From the NCBI GenBank assembly GCA_947492905.1, contig CANLOL010000001.1, forward strand, positions 1,652,578 through 1,716,577: DNA of 64,000 nucleotides. The letters are read 5' to 3'. The notes beneath the pieces were generated by a model, which saw only the letters and a list, made by a program, of their open reading frames with translations, was not told the origin of the DNA and searched no databases. Positions 53,295 to 62,881 of the stretch are shown one piece after another. This stretch comes from an uncultured Sphingorhabdus sp. GTDB taxonomy: Bacteria > Pseudomonadota > Alphaproteobacteria > Sphingomonadales > Sphingomonadaceae. Position 1 is the stretch's first letter. Every line of letters begins with the position of its first letter. Both the position numbers and the translations under genes were made by a program.

Positions 53295-54824
53295 TTAATG
53301 ATAGTGTTGAATTAAAGCTGTAATTTTCATAAATTGTGGGAGCGTATCTGGGCGCGGATATAAATCAATCATAGGAACTGATTTGCCATTGCCTTGTACG
53401 ATACGGACATGCATTCTTCTTAAACGCCTAGGCTCACTCACGCCACAACTATGTGCTATCACCTCTACCTCATGTCTTAAACTCATACAGTAGTTAGCAA
53501 CTTTCACTTTTTTGTCAGCGGGATCAAGGCCTTTTTGCAATCTCTCATTATGTGTCGTAATTCCAGTAGGACAGGTATTTTTATTACATTTTAATGCCTG
53601 AATGCAGCCCAATGAGAACATGAAGCCGCGCGCGGAATTTATAAAGTCTGCTCCTGCGCATAATGCCCATGCAACTTCGGACGGAGTAATTCGTTTTCCG
53701 GATGCAATTATTTTGATACGGTCACGCAGATTATATTGATGCAAAATATCGGATAACATAGGCAAGCTCTCTTTGAGGGTAAGCCCCACATTATCCATTA
53801 ATGGCATAGGGGCTGCGCCTGTTCCGCCATCTCCGCTATCAAGCGCAAAGAAATCAGGCGCGCTCTCTATACCGCGTTCATGAATTTTTTCGCAAAATTG
53901 CTCCAACCAACCATAAGCCCCCACCACAGCTTTAATTCCTGTGGGTTTGCCAGTGATTTTGCGAACATGCGCGATAAAATCTAATAGCTCATCTATACTG
54001 TTGATTTCTGGATGGCGATTGGGCGAAATAGAGTCTTCACCCTCTGTTATACCCCTTGTTTCCGCTATAATCTTAGTAACTTTTGCACCGGGTAATATGC
54101 CGCCTTTGCCCGGTTTCGCACCTTGGCTAAGCTTAATTTCGAACATTTTGACTTCATCATTATCGGCGACACTTTTTAACTTCTCATCATTAAGCGAGCC
54201 ATCATCATTACGGATGCCATATTTCGCAGTGCCGATCTGAAACACAATATCGCAACCGCCTTCTAAATGATATTTAGAGAGCGCTCCTTCGCCCGTATTG
54301 AGCCAACATCCAGCCATTTTTGCGCCATGGCTAAGAGCACGAATAGCGGGTACAGATAGAGCGCCGAAACTCATGCCCGATATGTTGAAAAACGAGGGAG
54401 CAGTATAGGGTTTTTCACAATAGGGACCAATCAGCATAGGCTGTGTTTTGGCAGCATCTGTCTCTAATGTAGGGAAGGGGCAATTCACAAATATGGGCGT
54501 GCCAATGGGCTCTAAATTCTTGGTCGATCCAAAGGCCACAGTATTATCATGCCCTTTAGAGGCTTCTGCAACCCATTCACGCTCCGCTCGGTTAAAAGGC
54601 ATTTCTTCGCGGTCCATAGCAAAGAAATATTGCCTGAAAAACTCACCTAATCCGCTCAAAATAGAGCGAAATCTGCCGATAACAGGGTAATTACGGCGCA
54701 CAGCATCTTGGGTCTGCGTGATGTCTATGATGAAGAGAATGACGATAGCGGCGAGACCTAAGCCTATGAAGAATATAAGCAAATATGTTAATGTACTTAA
54801 AATTCCGATAATATCTGAATACAT
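53295..54824 (-). CDS. FMN-binding glutamate synthase-family membrane protein
   Basis: A 509 aa protein with an N-terminal membrane segment (about 8-38) and a glutamate-synthase-like FMN barrel. SMSFGALSVPAIRALSHGAK, GEGALSKYHLEGG, GAKPGKGGILPG, DSGDGGTGAAPMPLM and the cysteine-rich CNKNTCPTGITTH (iron-sulfur site) are diagnostic of the GltS/GltB2 group. The glutaminase domain of real glutamate synthase is missing, and the physiological reaction of this membrane group is not clear. It lies inside the agmatine gene run, so a link to released ammonia is possible but inferred. Confidence 0.9.
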   Translation of the reverse strand: MYSDIIGILSTLTYLLIFFIGLGLAAIVILFIIDITQTQDAVRRNYPVIGRFRSILSGLGEFFRQYFFAMDREEMPFNRAEREWVAEASKGHDNTVAFGSTKNLEPIGTPIFVNCPFPTLETDAAKTQPMLIGPYCEKPYTAPSFFNISGMSFGALSVPAIRALSHGAKMAGCWLNTGEGALSKYHLEGGCDIVFQIGTAKYGIRNDDGSLNDEKLKSVADNDEVKMFEIKLSQGAKPGKGGILPGAKVTKIIAETRGITEGEDSISPNRHPEINSIDELLDFIAHVRKITGKPTGIKAVVGAYGWLEQFCEKIHERGIESAPDFFALDSGDGGTGAAPMPLMDNVGLTLKESLPMLSDILHQYNLRDRIKIIASGKRITPSEVAWALCAGADFINSARGFMFSLGCIQALKCNKNTCPTGITTHNERLQKGLDPADKKVKVANYCMSLRHEVEVIAHSCGVSEPRRLRRMHVRIVQGNGKSVPMIDLYPRPDTLPQFMKITALIQHYH

Positions 54825-54843
54825 GAAAGACCCCTAAATAATC

Positions 54844-55845
54844 TTATTCAATTGCTGCTATATGCTGGCTTGAGCAATGAAAGCTGCCTCCACCCGACAA
54901 TAATGCTTTCGAAATTAACCCTATAACCTGTTTGGTTGGGAATAAAGCTGAAATAGTTTTAATCGCATCTTTGTCACTATGAACATCATATTGCGGCACG
55001 ATGATTATATCATTCGCTATAACAAAATTCATATAGCTAGCAGGGACTATTTCATCATCGATTGAATAGGATCCCACTGAAATTATGCGGCTTACTTCAT
55101 AGCCTGCGTCTATCGCTTTAGCAGCAGCCTTCTCAAATATCTGAGCATTAGGGTCATGGCTATCTTGTGATTCAGGGATTAAAATATGCTTTGGGCCAAT
55201 GAAGCGTGCTAAATTATCGATATGACCATCGGTATGATCACCCATAAGGCCGTCTTCTAGCCATAATATATTGCGCAAGGCCAATTGCTCTCGCAGATTG
55301 GTTTCAATTTCACTTATGCTCATATTAGGGTTGCGATTAGGATGAAGCAGGCATTGTTTCGTTGTAACGGCATTTCCAATACCATCTACATCAATAGCAC
55401 CACCCTCGAAAACCATGGGATTGTGCATTATCTCTATATTTTGATGATTTGCTATATTTTCGGCAACTTTTTGATCGCCTTCCATCAAAAATTTATGGCC
55501 CCAACCATTAAATGCAAATGATATGGCGCGCCTCTCACCATCATGGATGACCGTAATAGGGCCTGTATCGCGCAGCCAAATATCACCATAGGGCATGATG
55601 ACATATTCTAAAGAGGCTTTATTATCTAAAGAAGGATCAATTAAACTGCTGGCCAATAATTCCAAAGGCTTATTGCGGCAGAGCAGATATGTTTTTTGCC
55701 CATGATTGGCTAATGCAATGATAAAATTTGCTATTTCTTGTTGCGCTGCTGATAATTGGTCGTGCCATTCATCATCATCAAAAGGAAAGGCGGTCCATAG
55801 GGACTGCTGTTTTTCCCACTCCGCTGGGAATCGAAAATCAAGCAT
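54844..55845 (-). CDS. aguA: Agmatine deiminase AguA
   Basis: Converts agmatine to N-carbamoylputrescine and ammonia. The protein is 333 aa, close to family size. RFPAEWEKQQSLWTAFP, RDTGPITV, GWGHKF, EGGAIDVDGIG and EDGLMGDHTDGHIDN are typical, and the nucleophilic cysteine lies in GGGSFHCSSQH near the C-terminus. AguB, which takes its product, lies downstream in the same run. Confidence 0.95.
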   Translation of the reverse strand: MLDFRFPAEWEKQQSLWTAFPFDDDEWHDQLSAAQQEIANFIIALANHGQKTYLLCRNKPLELLASSLIDPSLDNKASLEYVIMPYGDIWLRDTGPITVIHDGERRAISFAFNGWGHKFLMEGDQKVAENIANHQNIEIMHNPMVFEGGAIDVDGIGNAVTTKQCLLHPNRNPNMSISEIETNLREQLALRNILWLEDGLMGDHTDGHIDNLARFIGPKHILIPESQDSHDPNAQIFEKAAAKAIDAGYEVSRIISVGSYSIDDEIVPASYMNFVIANDIIIVPQYDVHSDKDAIKTISALFPTKQVIGLISKALLSGGGSFHCSSQHIAAIE

Positions 55846-55879
55846 CTCTATGAACCGCCAATATATCTATGGTTATGAA

Positions 55880-57556
55880 TTATTTACGGCTTTCGTCGCG
55901 CGCTTCCTTAAATTCATCACCTTCGTTCCAATTGGGCCAATCTTCGCTCATGGCTAGCATGCGGCCAACGCGATAATATAGGCGCAAATCATTCATGACG
56001 CCTGACCAATCCCAATTTTCATCATATTCATCTTTTGGTCCATGATAACGGTTTTTGGTATAATCTTCAGAAACTTTCGCTCCTGCTTCTCTGCCGCCAT
56101 TCACCAGATCTTCACCGCCCTCAAAATAGAGCATGGGTACGCCTAATTTGGCAAAGCTGAAATGATCCGAACGATAGTAAAACCCTTTTTCAGGTGTCGG
56201 TTCAGCCTCTGGAGTGCGATCTTCTAATTTAGCCGCTGCATCAAGATATATATCAAGCTGTGATTTGCCTTTACCAATCACCGTGAGGTTTTTGGCTGGG
56301 CCAGCCATAGAGAATGCATCCATATTAACACCGCCAACGGTTTGAGAAAGCGGATAAATGGGGTTTTCTGCATAATATTTTGATCCGAGCAATCCAGATT
56401 CTTCAGCAGTCACAGCCAAAAATATGATGCTGCGATCGGGAGCGCCTGCTTTACTATGCGCTTCGGCAAGTGCCACAAGTGCTGCTGTTCCTGTCGCATT
56501 ATCAACGGCTCCATTACAGATGTTATCGCCATCTGGAGCTGGCTTACAAATGCCCAAATGATCCCAATGTCCTGTATATAATATATATTCGTCGGGACGT
56601 TTTGCGCCTTTTAATACGCCAACAACATTTTTGCTTTGTAATGACCCAAATTCATTAGAGAAATTAAGCGATGCTGTGGTGCTGAGCGGAACAGCTTTAA
56701 AGCCTTTTTGTTTCGCTGCTGTCATGAGCTCGTCCATATCTTGACCAGATGCGGCAAGAATTTCACGTGCTTTTTCCTTTTGTATCCAGCCATTTGCTTT
56801 TGTTTGGTCAGCGGCTCCATTGGATGTTTGTGCGTAAAATTGTGGGCCGCTCCAGCTGGATTCAACCACACCCCAACCATATGCTGCTGGCGCTTCATCA
56901 TGAATTATGATCGCAGCGGCTGCACCTTGGCGTGCGGCTTCTTCATATTTATAGGTCCAACGTCCATAATAGGTCATGGCGCGGCCGCCAAATTCACCTT
57001 CTAAAGACTCCGTTCCAAAATCAGGATCATTGACTAAGATGACAACAGTTTTGCCCTTTACATCAATACCTTCATAATCATTCCATTCGCGCTCTGGTGC
57101 ATTGATACCATAACCAACAAAGACCATTTCGCTATCCGCAATGTCAATTTTATCTTGCTCTTGATAGGTTACGGCAACAAAATCACTACCCGGTGTTAAT
57201 GAGATTGTCTCACCCGTTTCGCTCTTAATGTCCAAATTGCTCTGGTCTTTGGCGTTAATCTCTACCAGAGGCACATCTTGAAACCAGCTCTCACCATTGC
57301 CCGGCGACAATCCAGCAGCTTCAAAACGGCTCACTAATAATTCTAATGTTTTTTCTTCGCCAATCGTACCTGGGGCACGTCCCGCAAAATCATCTGATGA
57401 TAATGATTTAGTGATATCTTTCATTGTAGTTTCAGAGATTTCAGGAACTTCAACCTCTGGCAAATTTGCTGCATCAATTGTGCTTTCCTCTGATGGATTG
57501 CAAGCTGCAAGCATTGCCGAAACTATAGCTATGCTGGTGAACTGTTTAAATTTCAT
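55880..57556 (-). CDS. M28-family metallopeptidase, putative lipoprotein
   Basis: A 558 aa zinc aminopeptidase-like protein. The signal sequence ends in MLAACNPS, a lipobox, so it is probably a lipoprotein of the envelope. A PA-type insert (about 130-290) precedes the catalytic domain. Zinc ligands are seen in GHWDHLG (His), GAVDNATGTAAL (bridging Asp), TAEESGLLGS (catalytic Glu and Glu ligand), VNMDAF (Asp) and YRSDHFSF (His). It trims peptides outside the cell membrane. It is 34 bases before aguA and may share its transcript. Confidence 0.94.
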   Translation of the reverse strand: MKFKQFTSIAIVSAMLAACNPSEESTIDAANLPEVEVPEISETTMKDITKSLSSDDFAGRAPGTIGEEKTLELLVSRFEAAGLSPGNGESWFQDVPLVEINAKDQSNLDIKSETGETISLTPGSDFVAVTYQEQDKIDIADSEMVFVGYGINAPEREWNDYEGIDVKGKTVVILVNDPDFGTESLEGEFGGRAMTYYGRWTYKYEEAARQGAAAAIIIHDEAPAAYGWGVVESSWSGPQFYAQTSNGAADQTKANGWIQKEKAREILAASGQDMDELMTAAKQKGFKAVPLSTTASLNFSNEFGSLQSKNVVGVLKGAKRPDEYILYTGHWDHLGICKPAPDGDNICNGAVDNATGTAALVALAEAHSKAGAPDRSIIFLAVTAEESGLLGSKYYAENPIYPLSQTVGGVNMDAFSMAGPAKNLTVIGKGKSQLDIYLDAAAKLEDRTPEAEPTPEKGFYYRSDHFSFAKLGVPMLYFEGGEDLVNGGREAGAKVSEDYTKNRYHGPKDEYDENWDWSGVMNDLRLYYRVGRMLAMSEDWPNWNEGDEFKEARDESRK

Positions 57557-57715
57557 GTCTAATTTACACCCTTATTTTGGTTTCACATGTACCCTTTATT
57601 CATGGCAGAGGGAATGCATATAAGCAAGCCTTGTGATGAAGCTATAAGGCCGAAATTAGACGTTATTCATGCACTTTTTATAATGTGAATTTCTAGTGTG
57701 TGATTTTTTTATAGC

Positions 57716-57747
57716 AAAAAAAAAGGCGGCTCATAATGGCCGCCTTT
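57716..57747 (-). terminator. Rho-independent terminator of rpsD
   Basis: On the minus strand AAAGGCGGC-type arms pair perfectly: 9 bp (57739-57747 with 57722-57730), an 8-base loop, then a run of at least eight T bases at 57724 to 57716. It stands 22 bases after the rpsD stop. It also separates rpsD from the M28 peptidase gene that starts at 57556. Confidence 0.93.
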
Positions 57748-57768
57748 AATATTATAGGTTTGTCTTTA

Positions 57769-58383
57769 TTAGCGAGAATAAAATTCGACCACCAAATTGG
57801 GTTCCATTTTCACAGGATAAGGAACTTCATCCAATGTTGGTACGCGGCTGAATACAGCTTTTGAATTGCCGTCAACGCTAACATATTCTGGTACTTCACG
57901 CTCAGGAAGGCTTTGAGCTTCGATGACAAGCGCCATTTGCTGGGCTTTATCAGATAATGAAATCTCTTCGCCAACGTTAATACGGCGTGATGCAATATTA
58001 CATTTTGTACCATTTACGCGCACATGACCATGGCTAACCAATTGGCGTGCAGCGAAAATTGTAGGTGCAAATTTTGCGCGATATACAATCATATCCAAAC
58101 GGCGCTCTAATAGACCGATTAGGTTTTGGCTTGTATCGCCTTTAATCTTTGTTGCTTCTGTATAGCAGCGCTTAAACTGCTTCTCGGTTACGTCGCCATA
58201 ATAGCCTTTGAGCTTTTGCTTAGCGCGAAGCTGAGTACCATAATCTGATAGCTTGCCTTTGCGGCGCTGACCATGCTGACCAGGACCATAATCACGGCGG
58301 TTTACTGGTGATTTGGGACGACCCCAAATATTTTCGCCCATACGTCGGTCTAATTTATACTTTGATGCGGTACGTTTTGTCAT
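57769..58383 (-). CDS. rpsD: 30S ribosomal protein S4
   Basis: Primary 16S rRNA-binding protein of the small subunit, also tied to translational accuracy. The protein is 204 aa. It starts [21 protein letters not shown] and has [43 protein letters not shown] and the S4-domain [14 protein letters not shown]. The start at 58383 is the family start; an upstream frame to 58437 is not used. It ends in a strong terminator, so it is likely a single-gene unit, as elsewhere in alphaproteobacteria. Confidence 0.98.
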   Translation of the reverse strand: MTKRTASKYKLDRRMGENIWGRPKSPVNRRDYGPGQHGQRRKGKLSDYGTQLRAKQKLKGYYGDVTEKQFKRCYTEATKIKGDTSQNLIGLLERRLDMIVYRAKFAPTIFAARQLVSHGHVRVNGTKCNIASRRINVGEEISLSDKAQQMALVIEAQSLPEREVPEYVSVDGNSKAVFSRVPTLDEVPYPVKMEPNLVVEFYSR

Positions 58384-58591
58384 GTTCAAAACTCCAATTT
58401 GCTGTTTAATTTTAAGTTTCCGGAATCGCACCATCAAATTATTAAATTTGATGCGGCTAGCGCTTCACCGGAGTGCGCAGCCAATTACGAAGCGTCTCCA
58501 TTAGCCGCTCCATAGTATAAGTCAAGATAATTTGCGAAGCCTGTTGGATTATACACTCGACATCGCGCAAATTAGCGATTATCGAGCGCAA

Positions 58592-58915
58592 ATGACTGAT
58601 GATAATACCCCTAATATAAAAGCACCGCCGCATTGTGAAACCATGATTGAAGTGCGCCAAGGCGTTGATGAGGTGGATCGTCAATTGGTGGAATTGCTAG
58701 CGCTACGTTTTGGCTATATGGATGCTGCGGCGCGGATAAAGGCGCATAAGTCTGATGTGCGTGATGAAGAAAGAAAAGCGCAAGTCATTCATAATGCAGC
58801 AGATTTAGCCGATAAATATGGATTGCCCCGCGCTATCATTGCGCAATTATGGGATGATTTAGTAGAGGCTTCTATTGCTCATGAAGATAAAAAATGGGAC
58901 GATTTGCGCAGTTAA
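58592..58915 (+). CDS. AroQ-type chorismate mutase
   Basis: Small all-helical enzyme converting chorismate to prephenate for phenylalanine and tyrosine. The protein is 107 aa. It contains IEVRQGVDEVDRQLVELLALR (first-helix Arg and Asp-Arg), AARIKAHKSDVRDEER (lysine and Arg of the active site) and a C-terminal LWDDLVEASIAHE. The ATG at 58592 is chosen because the family domain starts just after; the longer frame from 58532 runs into the rpsD promoter region. No other aromatic gene is adjacent. Confidence 0.87.
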   Translation: MTDDNTPNIKAPPHCETMIEVRQGVDEVDRQLVELLALRFGYMDAAARIKAHKSDVRDEERKAQVIHNAADLADKYGLPRAIIAQLWDDLVEASIAHEDKKWDDLRS

Positions 58916-58943
58916 ATTTGCTAGATTATTATCTGAGCATTCA

Positions 58944-59702
58944 TCATTCATCTTGTAGCTTTTTGTCGTCCTTTTGTGACAAATTGTCGCGCGGATGTGC
59001 TTCTTTGTCTAATGTATGAATGACGCCGCGCAATGTGCGTATCTCTAGCTCATTCCAAGCAGGCTTTGTTAATATATTACGCAATGTTCTTTGCGTTGCT
59101 CCGGTACGTTCGGCAGGATAAAAATAACCCTTCTTATCCAAAGCAGCATATAATTGCGCAATCATACCATCCAATTCATTTTGCGGAGCAGGGGGCAATA
59201 TATCAGTTTTTGATGGTATCGCTAAATCTTGTGATTTCGACCATTCATAAGCGCATAAAATGACAGCCTGCGCCAAATTGAGCGATCCAAATTCTGGATT
59301 AATCGGAACGGTGATGATGGATTTTGCCACCGTCACATCATCGCTCTCTAATCCTGATCGTTCTGGCCCAAATAATATTGCGCTGCGCCCTTGGCTTTCT
59401 TGAATCTCTTGCGCTGCTTGCGCTGGCGTAACAACGGGCTTTGTCACGCCTCGTTTGCGCACTGTGGTAGCATAAATATGATGGCAATCGGCAACAGCAC
59501 TTGCCAGATCATCATAAACTTTCGCTTTTTCGAGCACAATATCGGCCCCTGCGGCTGATGGCCCTGCGCTTGGGTTTGGCCAACCATCGCGCGGCTCTAC
59601 TATGCGCAATTCGGTAAGGCCAAAGTTGAGCATAGCGCGCGCAACTTTGCCAATATTCTCGCCCAATTGCGGGCGGACCAATATTATGATGGGTTTATCC
59701 AT
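58944..59702 (-). CDS. trmJ: SpoU-type tRNA 2'-O-methyltransferase, TrmJ-like
   Basis: Trefoil-knot RNA methyltransferase, probably acting on tRNA position 32. The protein is 252 aa. It starts MDKPIIILVRPQLGENIGKVARAMLNFG; motif II LFGPERSGLESDD and motif III NPEFGSLNLAQAVILCAYE are diagnostic. The C-terminal helical extension (about 165-250) is typical of TrmJ and absent from the shorter TrmL. The ATG at 59702 is chosen by family start. It follows nrdR by 4 bases on the same strand. Confidence 0.92.
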   Translation of the reverse strand: MDKPIIILVRPQLGENIGKVARAMLNFGLTELRIVEPRDGWPNPSAGPSAAGADIVLEKAKVYDDLASAVADCHHIYATTVRKRGVTKPVVTPAQAAQEIQESQGRSAILFGPERSGLESDDVTVAKSIITVPINPEFGSLNLAQAVILCAYEWSKSQDLAIPSKTDILPPAPQNELDGMIAQLYAALDKKGYFYPAERTGATQRTLRNILTKPAWNELEIRTLRGVIHTLDKEAHPRDNLSQKDDKKLQDE

Positions 59703-59706
59703 AAGG

Positions 59707-60171
59707 CTATTGGTCTTTAGCAGCATCTTGGACGCTGCCTGCAAAATCTTCGAAATCGCTGGCTTCGGTAAAATCTTTATAGACGGAAGCAAAGCGAATA
59801 TAGGCCACTGTATCAAGCTGTTTCAGGCCATCCATAACCAATTCACCAATGCGTTTTGATGGTATTTCATTTTCGCCGCTGGTTTCCAATTGACGCTGAA
59901 TACCCGATACCAATTGTTCGATGCGTTCATTATCAATAGAGCGTTTTTGACAAGCCAGAGAAATACTGCGCTCTAATTTGCCGCGATCAAAAGCCTCGCG
60001 CTTATCGCCGCTCTTGGAAATTGTAATCTCGCGCAATTGAATGCGCTCAAATGTCGTGAAACGCGCAGCACAGCTTTCGCACTGGCGCCGACGCCTTATG
60101 GTAGCCCCATCTTCGGTGGGTCTGCTGTCTTTAACTTGGCTGTCTTCATTCGCGCAAAAAGGGCATCGCAT
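59707..60171 (-). CDS. nrdR: Transcriptional repressor NrdR
   Basis: Zinc-ribbon and ATP-cone protein repressing ribonucleotide-reductase genes in response to dATP/ATP. The protein is 154 aa. [18 protein letters not shown] and [17 protein letters not shown] supply the four zinc cysteines; [18 protein letters not shown] starts the ATP cone. It lies between trmJ and a zinc-ribbon membrane gene and probably shares a transcript with trmJ. The dgt gene far upstream also affects dNTP pools, but there is no physical link. Confidence 0.97.
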   Translation of the reverse strand: MRCPFCANEDSQVKDSRPTEDGATIRRRRQCESCAARFTTFERIQLREITISKSGDKREAFDRGKLERSISLACQKRSIDNERIEQLVSGIQRQLETSGENEIPSKRIGELVMDGLKQLDTVAYIRFASVYKDFTEASDFEDFAGSVQDAAKDQ

Positions 60172-60174
60172 ATG

Positions 60175-60525
60175 TTATTTTTTTTCTTTTTCTTTGTTCT
60201 TTTGAATATGGCGATAGGCTACTATTCCCGCACCGACGGCTGCGCCGGTTAAAATACCAATTGGCGCAACAACGCTTGCTACAGCACCAATGGCCGCACC
60301 GCCAGCTACTTTTTTAGCACTGTCTTTATCAGCCAAATGCTTGCCGCTTTGATACGTGTCTTTAGCAGCACCGACAAATTCAGTGGCCGCTTCGCCAACA
60401 TAATGTTTTGCCTGAGAGGTAAAGCTCTCGGCTGCACGTTGTTCAGCGGTTTTTTCGCCGCATTGCGGGCAGAATTTAACGCCTTCGCTGATTTCAGTGT
60501 CACATATGTTGCAATATTCTGTCAT
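60175..60525 (-). CDS. Zinc-ribbon protein with glycine-rich hydrophobic C-terminus
   Basis: A 116 aa protein not assigned to a named family. The N-terminus holds two CxxC pairs (YCNICDTEIS and FCPQCGEKT), a zinc ribbon. The middle is amphipathic (SFTSQAKHYVGEAATEF), and the C-terminus has a Gly/Ala-rich hydrophobic stretch (VAGGAAIGAVASVVAPIGI) like glycine-zipper membrane segments, ending Lys-rich. Start 60525 follows AAAGGG. It resembles the next gene in order of parts, so the two look like diverged duplicates. Function is unknown. Confidence 0.8.
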   Translation of the reverse strand: MTEYCNICDTEISEGVKFCPQCGEKTAEQRAAESFTSQAKHYVGEAATEFVGAAKDTYQSGKHLADKDSAKKVAGGAAIGAVASVVAPIGILTGAAVGAGIVAYRHIQKNKEKEKK

Positions 60526-60596
60526 AAAATACCCTTTCAAGCTGTATTATGAGTATAATACGGTAAAAAGTCAATCTCTTATTATAAAACCCATTC

Positions 60597-60929
60597 CTAG
60601 CTAGTATCATTATCATTGCTGAAATGTCGATACGCACCAGTGCCGATGCCAGCGGCCAAACCAGCCGCCAACCCAATGAATGAAATTCCAACAATCGCTG
60701 TTGTTGCCGCGCCCGTGATAATCAGCTTTCCAACATCGCTGCCCGTTATCATATCGCCGCTATCGATCATCTCTTCAGCGGCTTTGTTGATATAATGCTC
60801 GGCTTGATCGGTAAAATCTGCTTCTTCTATAGATCCGTTGAGAAAATCACCGCAGTTGGAGCAAAATTTGTCACAATCTGGAACAGACTCTTTGCAAGCG
60901 CTGCATTGTATGAAGATATTATCGGTCAT
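60597..60929 (-). CDS. Zinc-ribbon protein, paralogue-like of its neighbour
   Basis: A 110 aa protein with two CxxC pairs (QCSACKES and FCSNCGDFL), a middle FTDQAEHYINKAAEEM similar to the neighbour's SQAKHYVGEAATEF, and a Gly/Ala-rich hydrophobic end followed by AYRHFSN (AYRHIQK in the neighbour). The shared order and AYRH motif suggest duplication. It may sit in the membrane with the ribbon in the cytoplasm. The start is ATG 60929; a TTG at 60938 is less likely. No function is known. Confidence 0.77.
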   Translation of the reverse strand: MTDNIFIQCSACKESVPDCDKFCSNCGDFLNGSIEEADFTDQAEHYINKAAEEMIDSGDMITGSDVGKLIITGAATTAIVGISFIGLAAGLAAGIGTGAYRHFSNDNDTS

Positions 60930-60992
60930 CTCTATCAATATAGTGCATATTGATAGAAATTACCATATTTGCAGAAAAGTGCGCTTATCCGC

Positions 60993-62270
60993 TTATAATT
61001 CAGGATAGATAGGGAAGCGATCGCACAATGCTTCGACCCGTTTTTTAACGTCAGCCTCAACAGCAGGATCGCCATTTTCACCTTTTTCGCGCAATCCATC
61101 CAAAACATCGGCAATCATGTCGGCGATTTCTTCAAATTCAGCAACGCCAAAACCGCGCGTTGTGCCAGCAGGAGAGCCCACTCTGATACCGCTAGTTTTG
61201 GTTGGGGGTAGTGGATCAAAAGGAATGCCATTTTTATTACAGGTAATGCTTGCGCGCTCTAAGGCTTCATCAGCATCGCGTCCTGTTACCCCCAATGGGG
61301 TGAGGTCGATTAACGCCAAATGCGTATCAGTGCCGCCCGCAACCACATCAGCACCGCGTTCTTTCAGGCGATTGGCAAGGGCCTGTGCATTGGCAACAAC
61401 GGCTTTGCTATAATCCTTAAATTCAGGGCGTAATGCTTCGCCAAAGGCTACGGCTTTTGCTGCGATGACATGCATCAATGGACCGCCTTGAAGGCCGGGA
61501 AATACGGCTGAATTGAATTTTTTGCCCAAGACTTCGTCATTGGATAATATCATACCGCCGCGTGGGCCGCGCAATGTCTTGTGCGTAGTTGTGGTGACAA
61601 CATGGGCATGGGGCAAGGGCGATGGATGAATGCCAGCGGCAACCAATCCAGCGAAATGCGCCATATCCACATGCAGATAAGCGCCAACCATATCGGCAAT
61701 TTCGCGGAAACGTTTGAAATCAATGACGCGCGGATAGGCGCTGCCACCAGCGAAAATAAGCGACGGTTTATGTTCTTTTGCAAGCCGTTCTACTTCGTCA
61801 TAATCAATCAAATGATCTTCTTGGCGCACACCATATTGCACCGCATTAAACCATTTGCCCGACATAGCAGGTTTCGCACCGTGGGTAAGATGTCCGCCTG
61901 CATCTAGGCTCATGCCCAAAATCGTCTCGCCCGGTTTCACTAGCGCTAGCAATACTGCGCCATTGGCTTGTGCTCCGCTATGTGGTTGGACATTGATATA
62001 TTTACAATCAAACAATTGTTTAGCGCGCTCAATTGCTAATGTTTCTACCCCATCAGAAGGCGCACATCCTTGGTAATAGCGTTTGCCGGGATAGCCTTCT
62101 GCATATTTATTGGTAAAGACGCTGCCTTGCGCTTCTAGGACGGCTTTAGAAACAATATTCTCTGACGCAATCAGCTCAATTTGCTTTTTCTCACGTTTAA
62201 TCTCTTCCCCAAGGTGCTTGGCGACATCAGGATCAGATTGATTGAGGGATTGAGAGAAAAAATTGCTCAT
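60993..62270 (-). CDS. glyA: Serine hydroxymethyltransferase
   Basis: PLP enzyme interconverting serine and glycine with tetrahydrofolate. The protein is 425 aa. [47 protein letters not shown] [26 protein letters not shown] and the PLP-lysine site [14 protein letters not shown] are complete. With gcvTHP it links glycine and one-carbon supply. It lies just after rpiB on the same strand (24 bases), as often seen in alphaproteobacteria. Confidence 0.98.
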   Translation of the reverse strand: MSNFFSQSLNQSDPDVAKHLGEEIKREKKQIELIASENIVSKAVLEAQGSVFTNKYAEGYPGKRYYQGCAPSDGVETLAIERAKQLFDCKYINVQPHSGAQANGAVLLALVKPGETILGMSLDAGGHLTHGAKPAMSGKWFNAVQYGVRQEDHLIDYDEVERLAKEHKPSLIFAGGSAYPRVIDFKRFREIADMVGAYLHVDMAHFAGLVAAGIHPSPLPHAHVVTTTTHKTLRGPRGGMILSNDEVLGKKFNSAVFPGLQGGPLMHVIAAKAVAFGEALRPEFKDYSKAVVANAQALANRLKERGADVVAGGTDTHLALIDLTPLGVTGRDADEALERASITCNKNGIPFDPLPPTKTSGIRVGSPAGTTRGFGVAEFEEIADMIADVLDGLREKGENGDPAVEADVKKRVEALCDRFPIYPEL

Positions 62271-62294
62271 ATTATGTCCTTATCTTAGCAGATA

Positions 62295-62729
62295 TTATGC
62301 AGGGTTGGATAATTTATCGACGCGGCGCTTGTGACGATCACCGCCAAATTCTGTGTTTAAAAATTGTGTGATGCAATCTTTGGCTGTTTCTATTCCTATA
62401 ATGCGCGCGCCCATTGCAATGACATTAGCATCATTATGTTCGCGGCACAATTTGGCAGAGAGACTCTCTGATACTAAGGCGCATCGGCAAGCGGGGTTAC
62501 GATTAACCGCCATAGATATGCCAATGCCCGATCCGCACAATGCTATGCCGCGCTGTGCATCGCCGCTTGCAATGCTATTTGCCAATTTATAACCATAGTC
62601 GGGGTAATCAACGCTCTCGCTCCCTTGGGGTCCAAGGTCCATGACGTCATAGCCATTACCGCTCAGCCAATCGACTAAGATAGATTTCATGTCGGTCGCT
62701 GCATGATCCGAAGCAATAGCAATGCGCAT
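62295..62729 (-). CDS. rpiB: Ribose-5-phosphate isomerase B
   Basis: Interconverts ribose-5-phosphate and ribulose-5-phosphate in the pentose phosphate pathway. The protein is 144 aa. RIAIASDHAATDMK at the N-terminus and ALCGSGIGISMAVNR, which carries the catalytic cysteine, with CREHNDANVIAMGARI are characteristic of RpiB (LacAB family). It leads the rpiB-glyA pair. Confidence 0.96.
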   Translation of the reverse strand: MRIAIASDHAATDMKSILVDWLSGNGYDVMDLGPQGSESVDYPDYGYKLANSIASGDAQRGIALCGSGIGISMAVNRNPACRCALVSESLSAKLCREHNDANVIAMGARIIGIETAKDCITQFLNTEFGGDRHKRRVDKLSNPA

Positions 62730-62881
62730 AGGAAACCTCTTATATGATTAGCGATAGTGATTCGCGGCAGTGATTCTTAGTGTCTGCTATCTATGCGAGT
62801 GGTGTCAAAAGGCCAAGTTAAAAGCCGAGTTTTCCACAAAAAACTCTACACATTTAACAGCCAATGTTATAGGTGCGCTTT
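62730..62881. other. Divergent spacer before the small membrane protein gene
   Basis: The gap contains the rpiB promoter region (minus) and that of the small membrane protein (plus). GAGTTTT (62827-62833) and AAAACTC (62840-62846) form a 7-bp inverted repeat around a DnaA-box-like TTTTCCACA (62830-62838). The repeat may be a regulatory hairpin. One such 9-mer is no evidence for an origin. Confidence 0.35.

Noticed and set aside
62830-62838. DnaA-box-like TTTTCCACA
   Set aside because: A single copy without clustered boxes, an A/T-rich unwinding region or dnaA/dnaN nearby. No origin is called.
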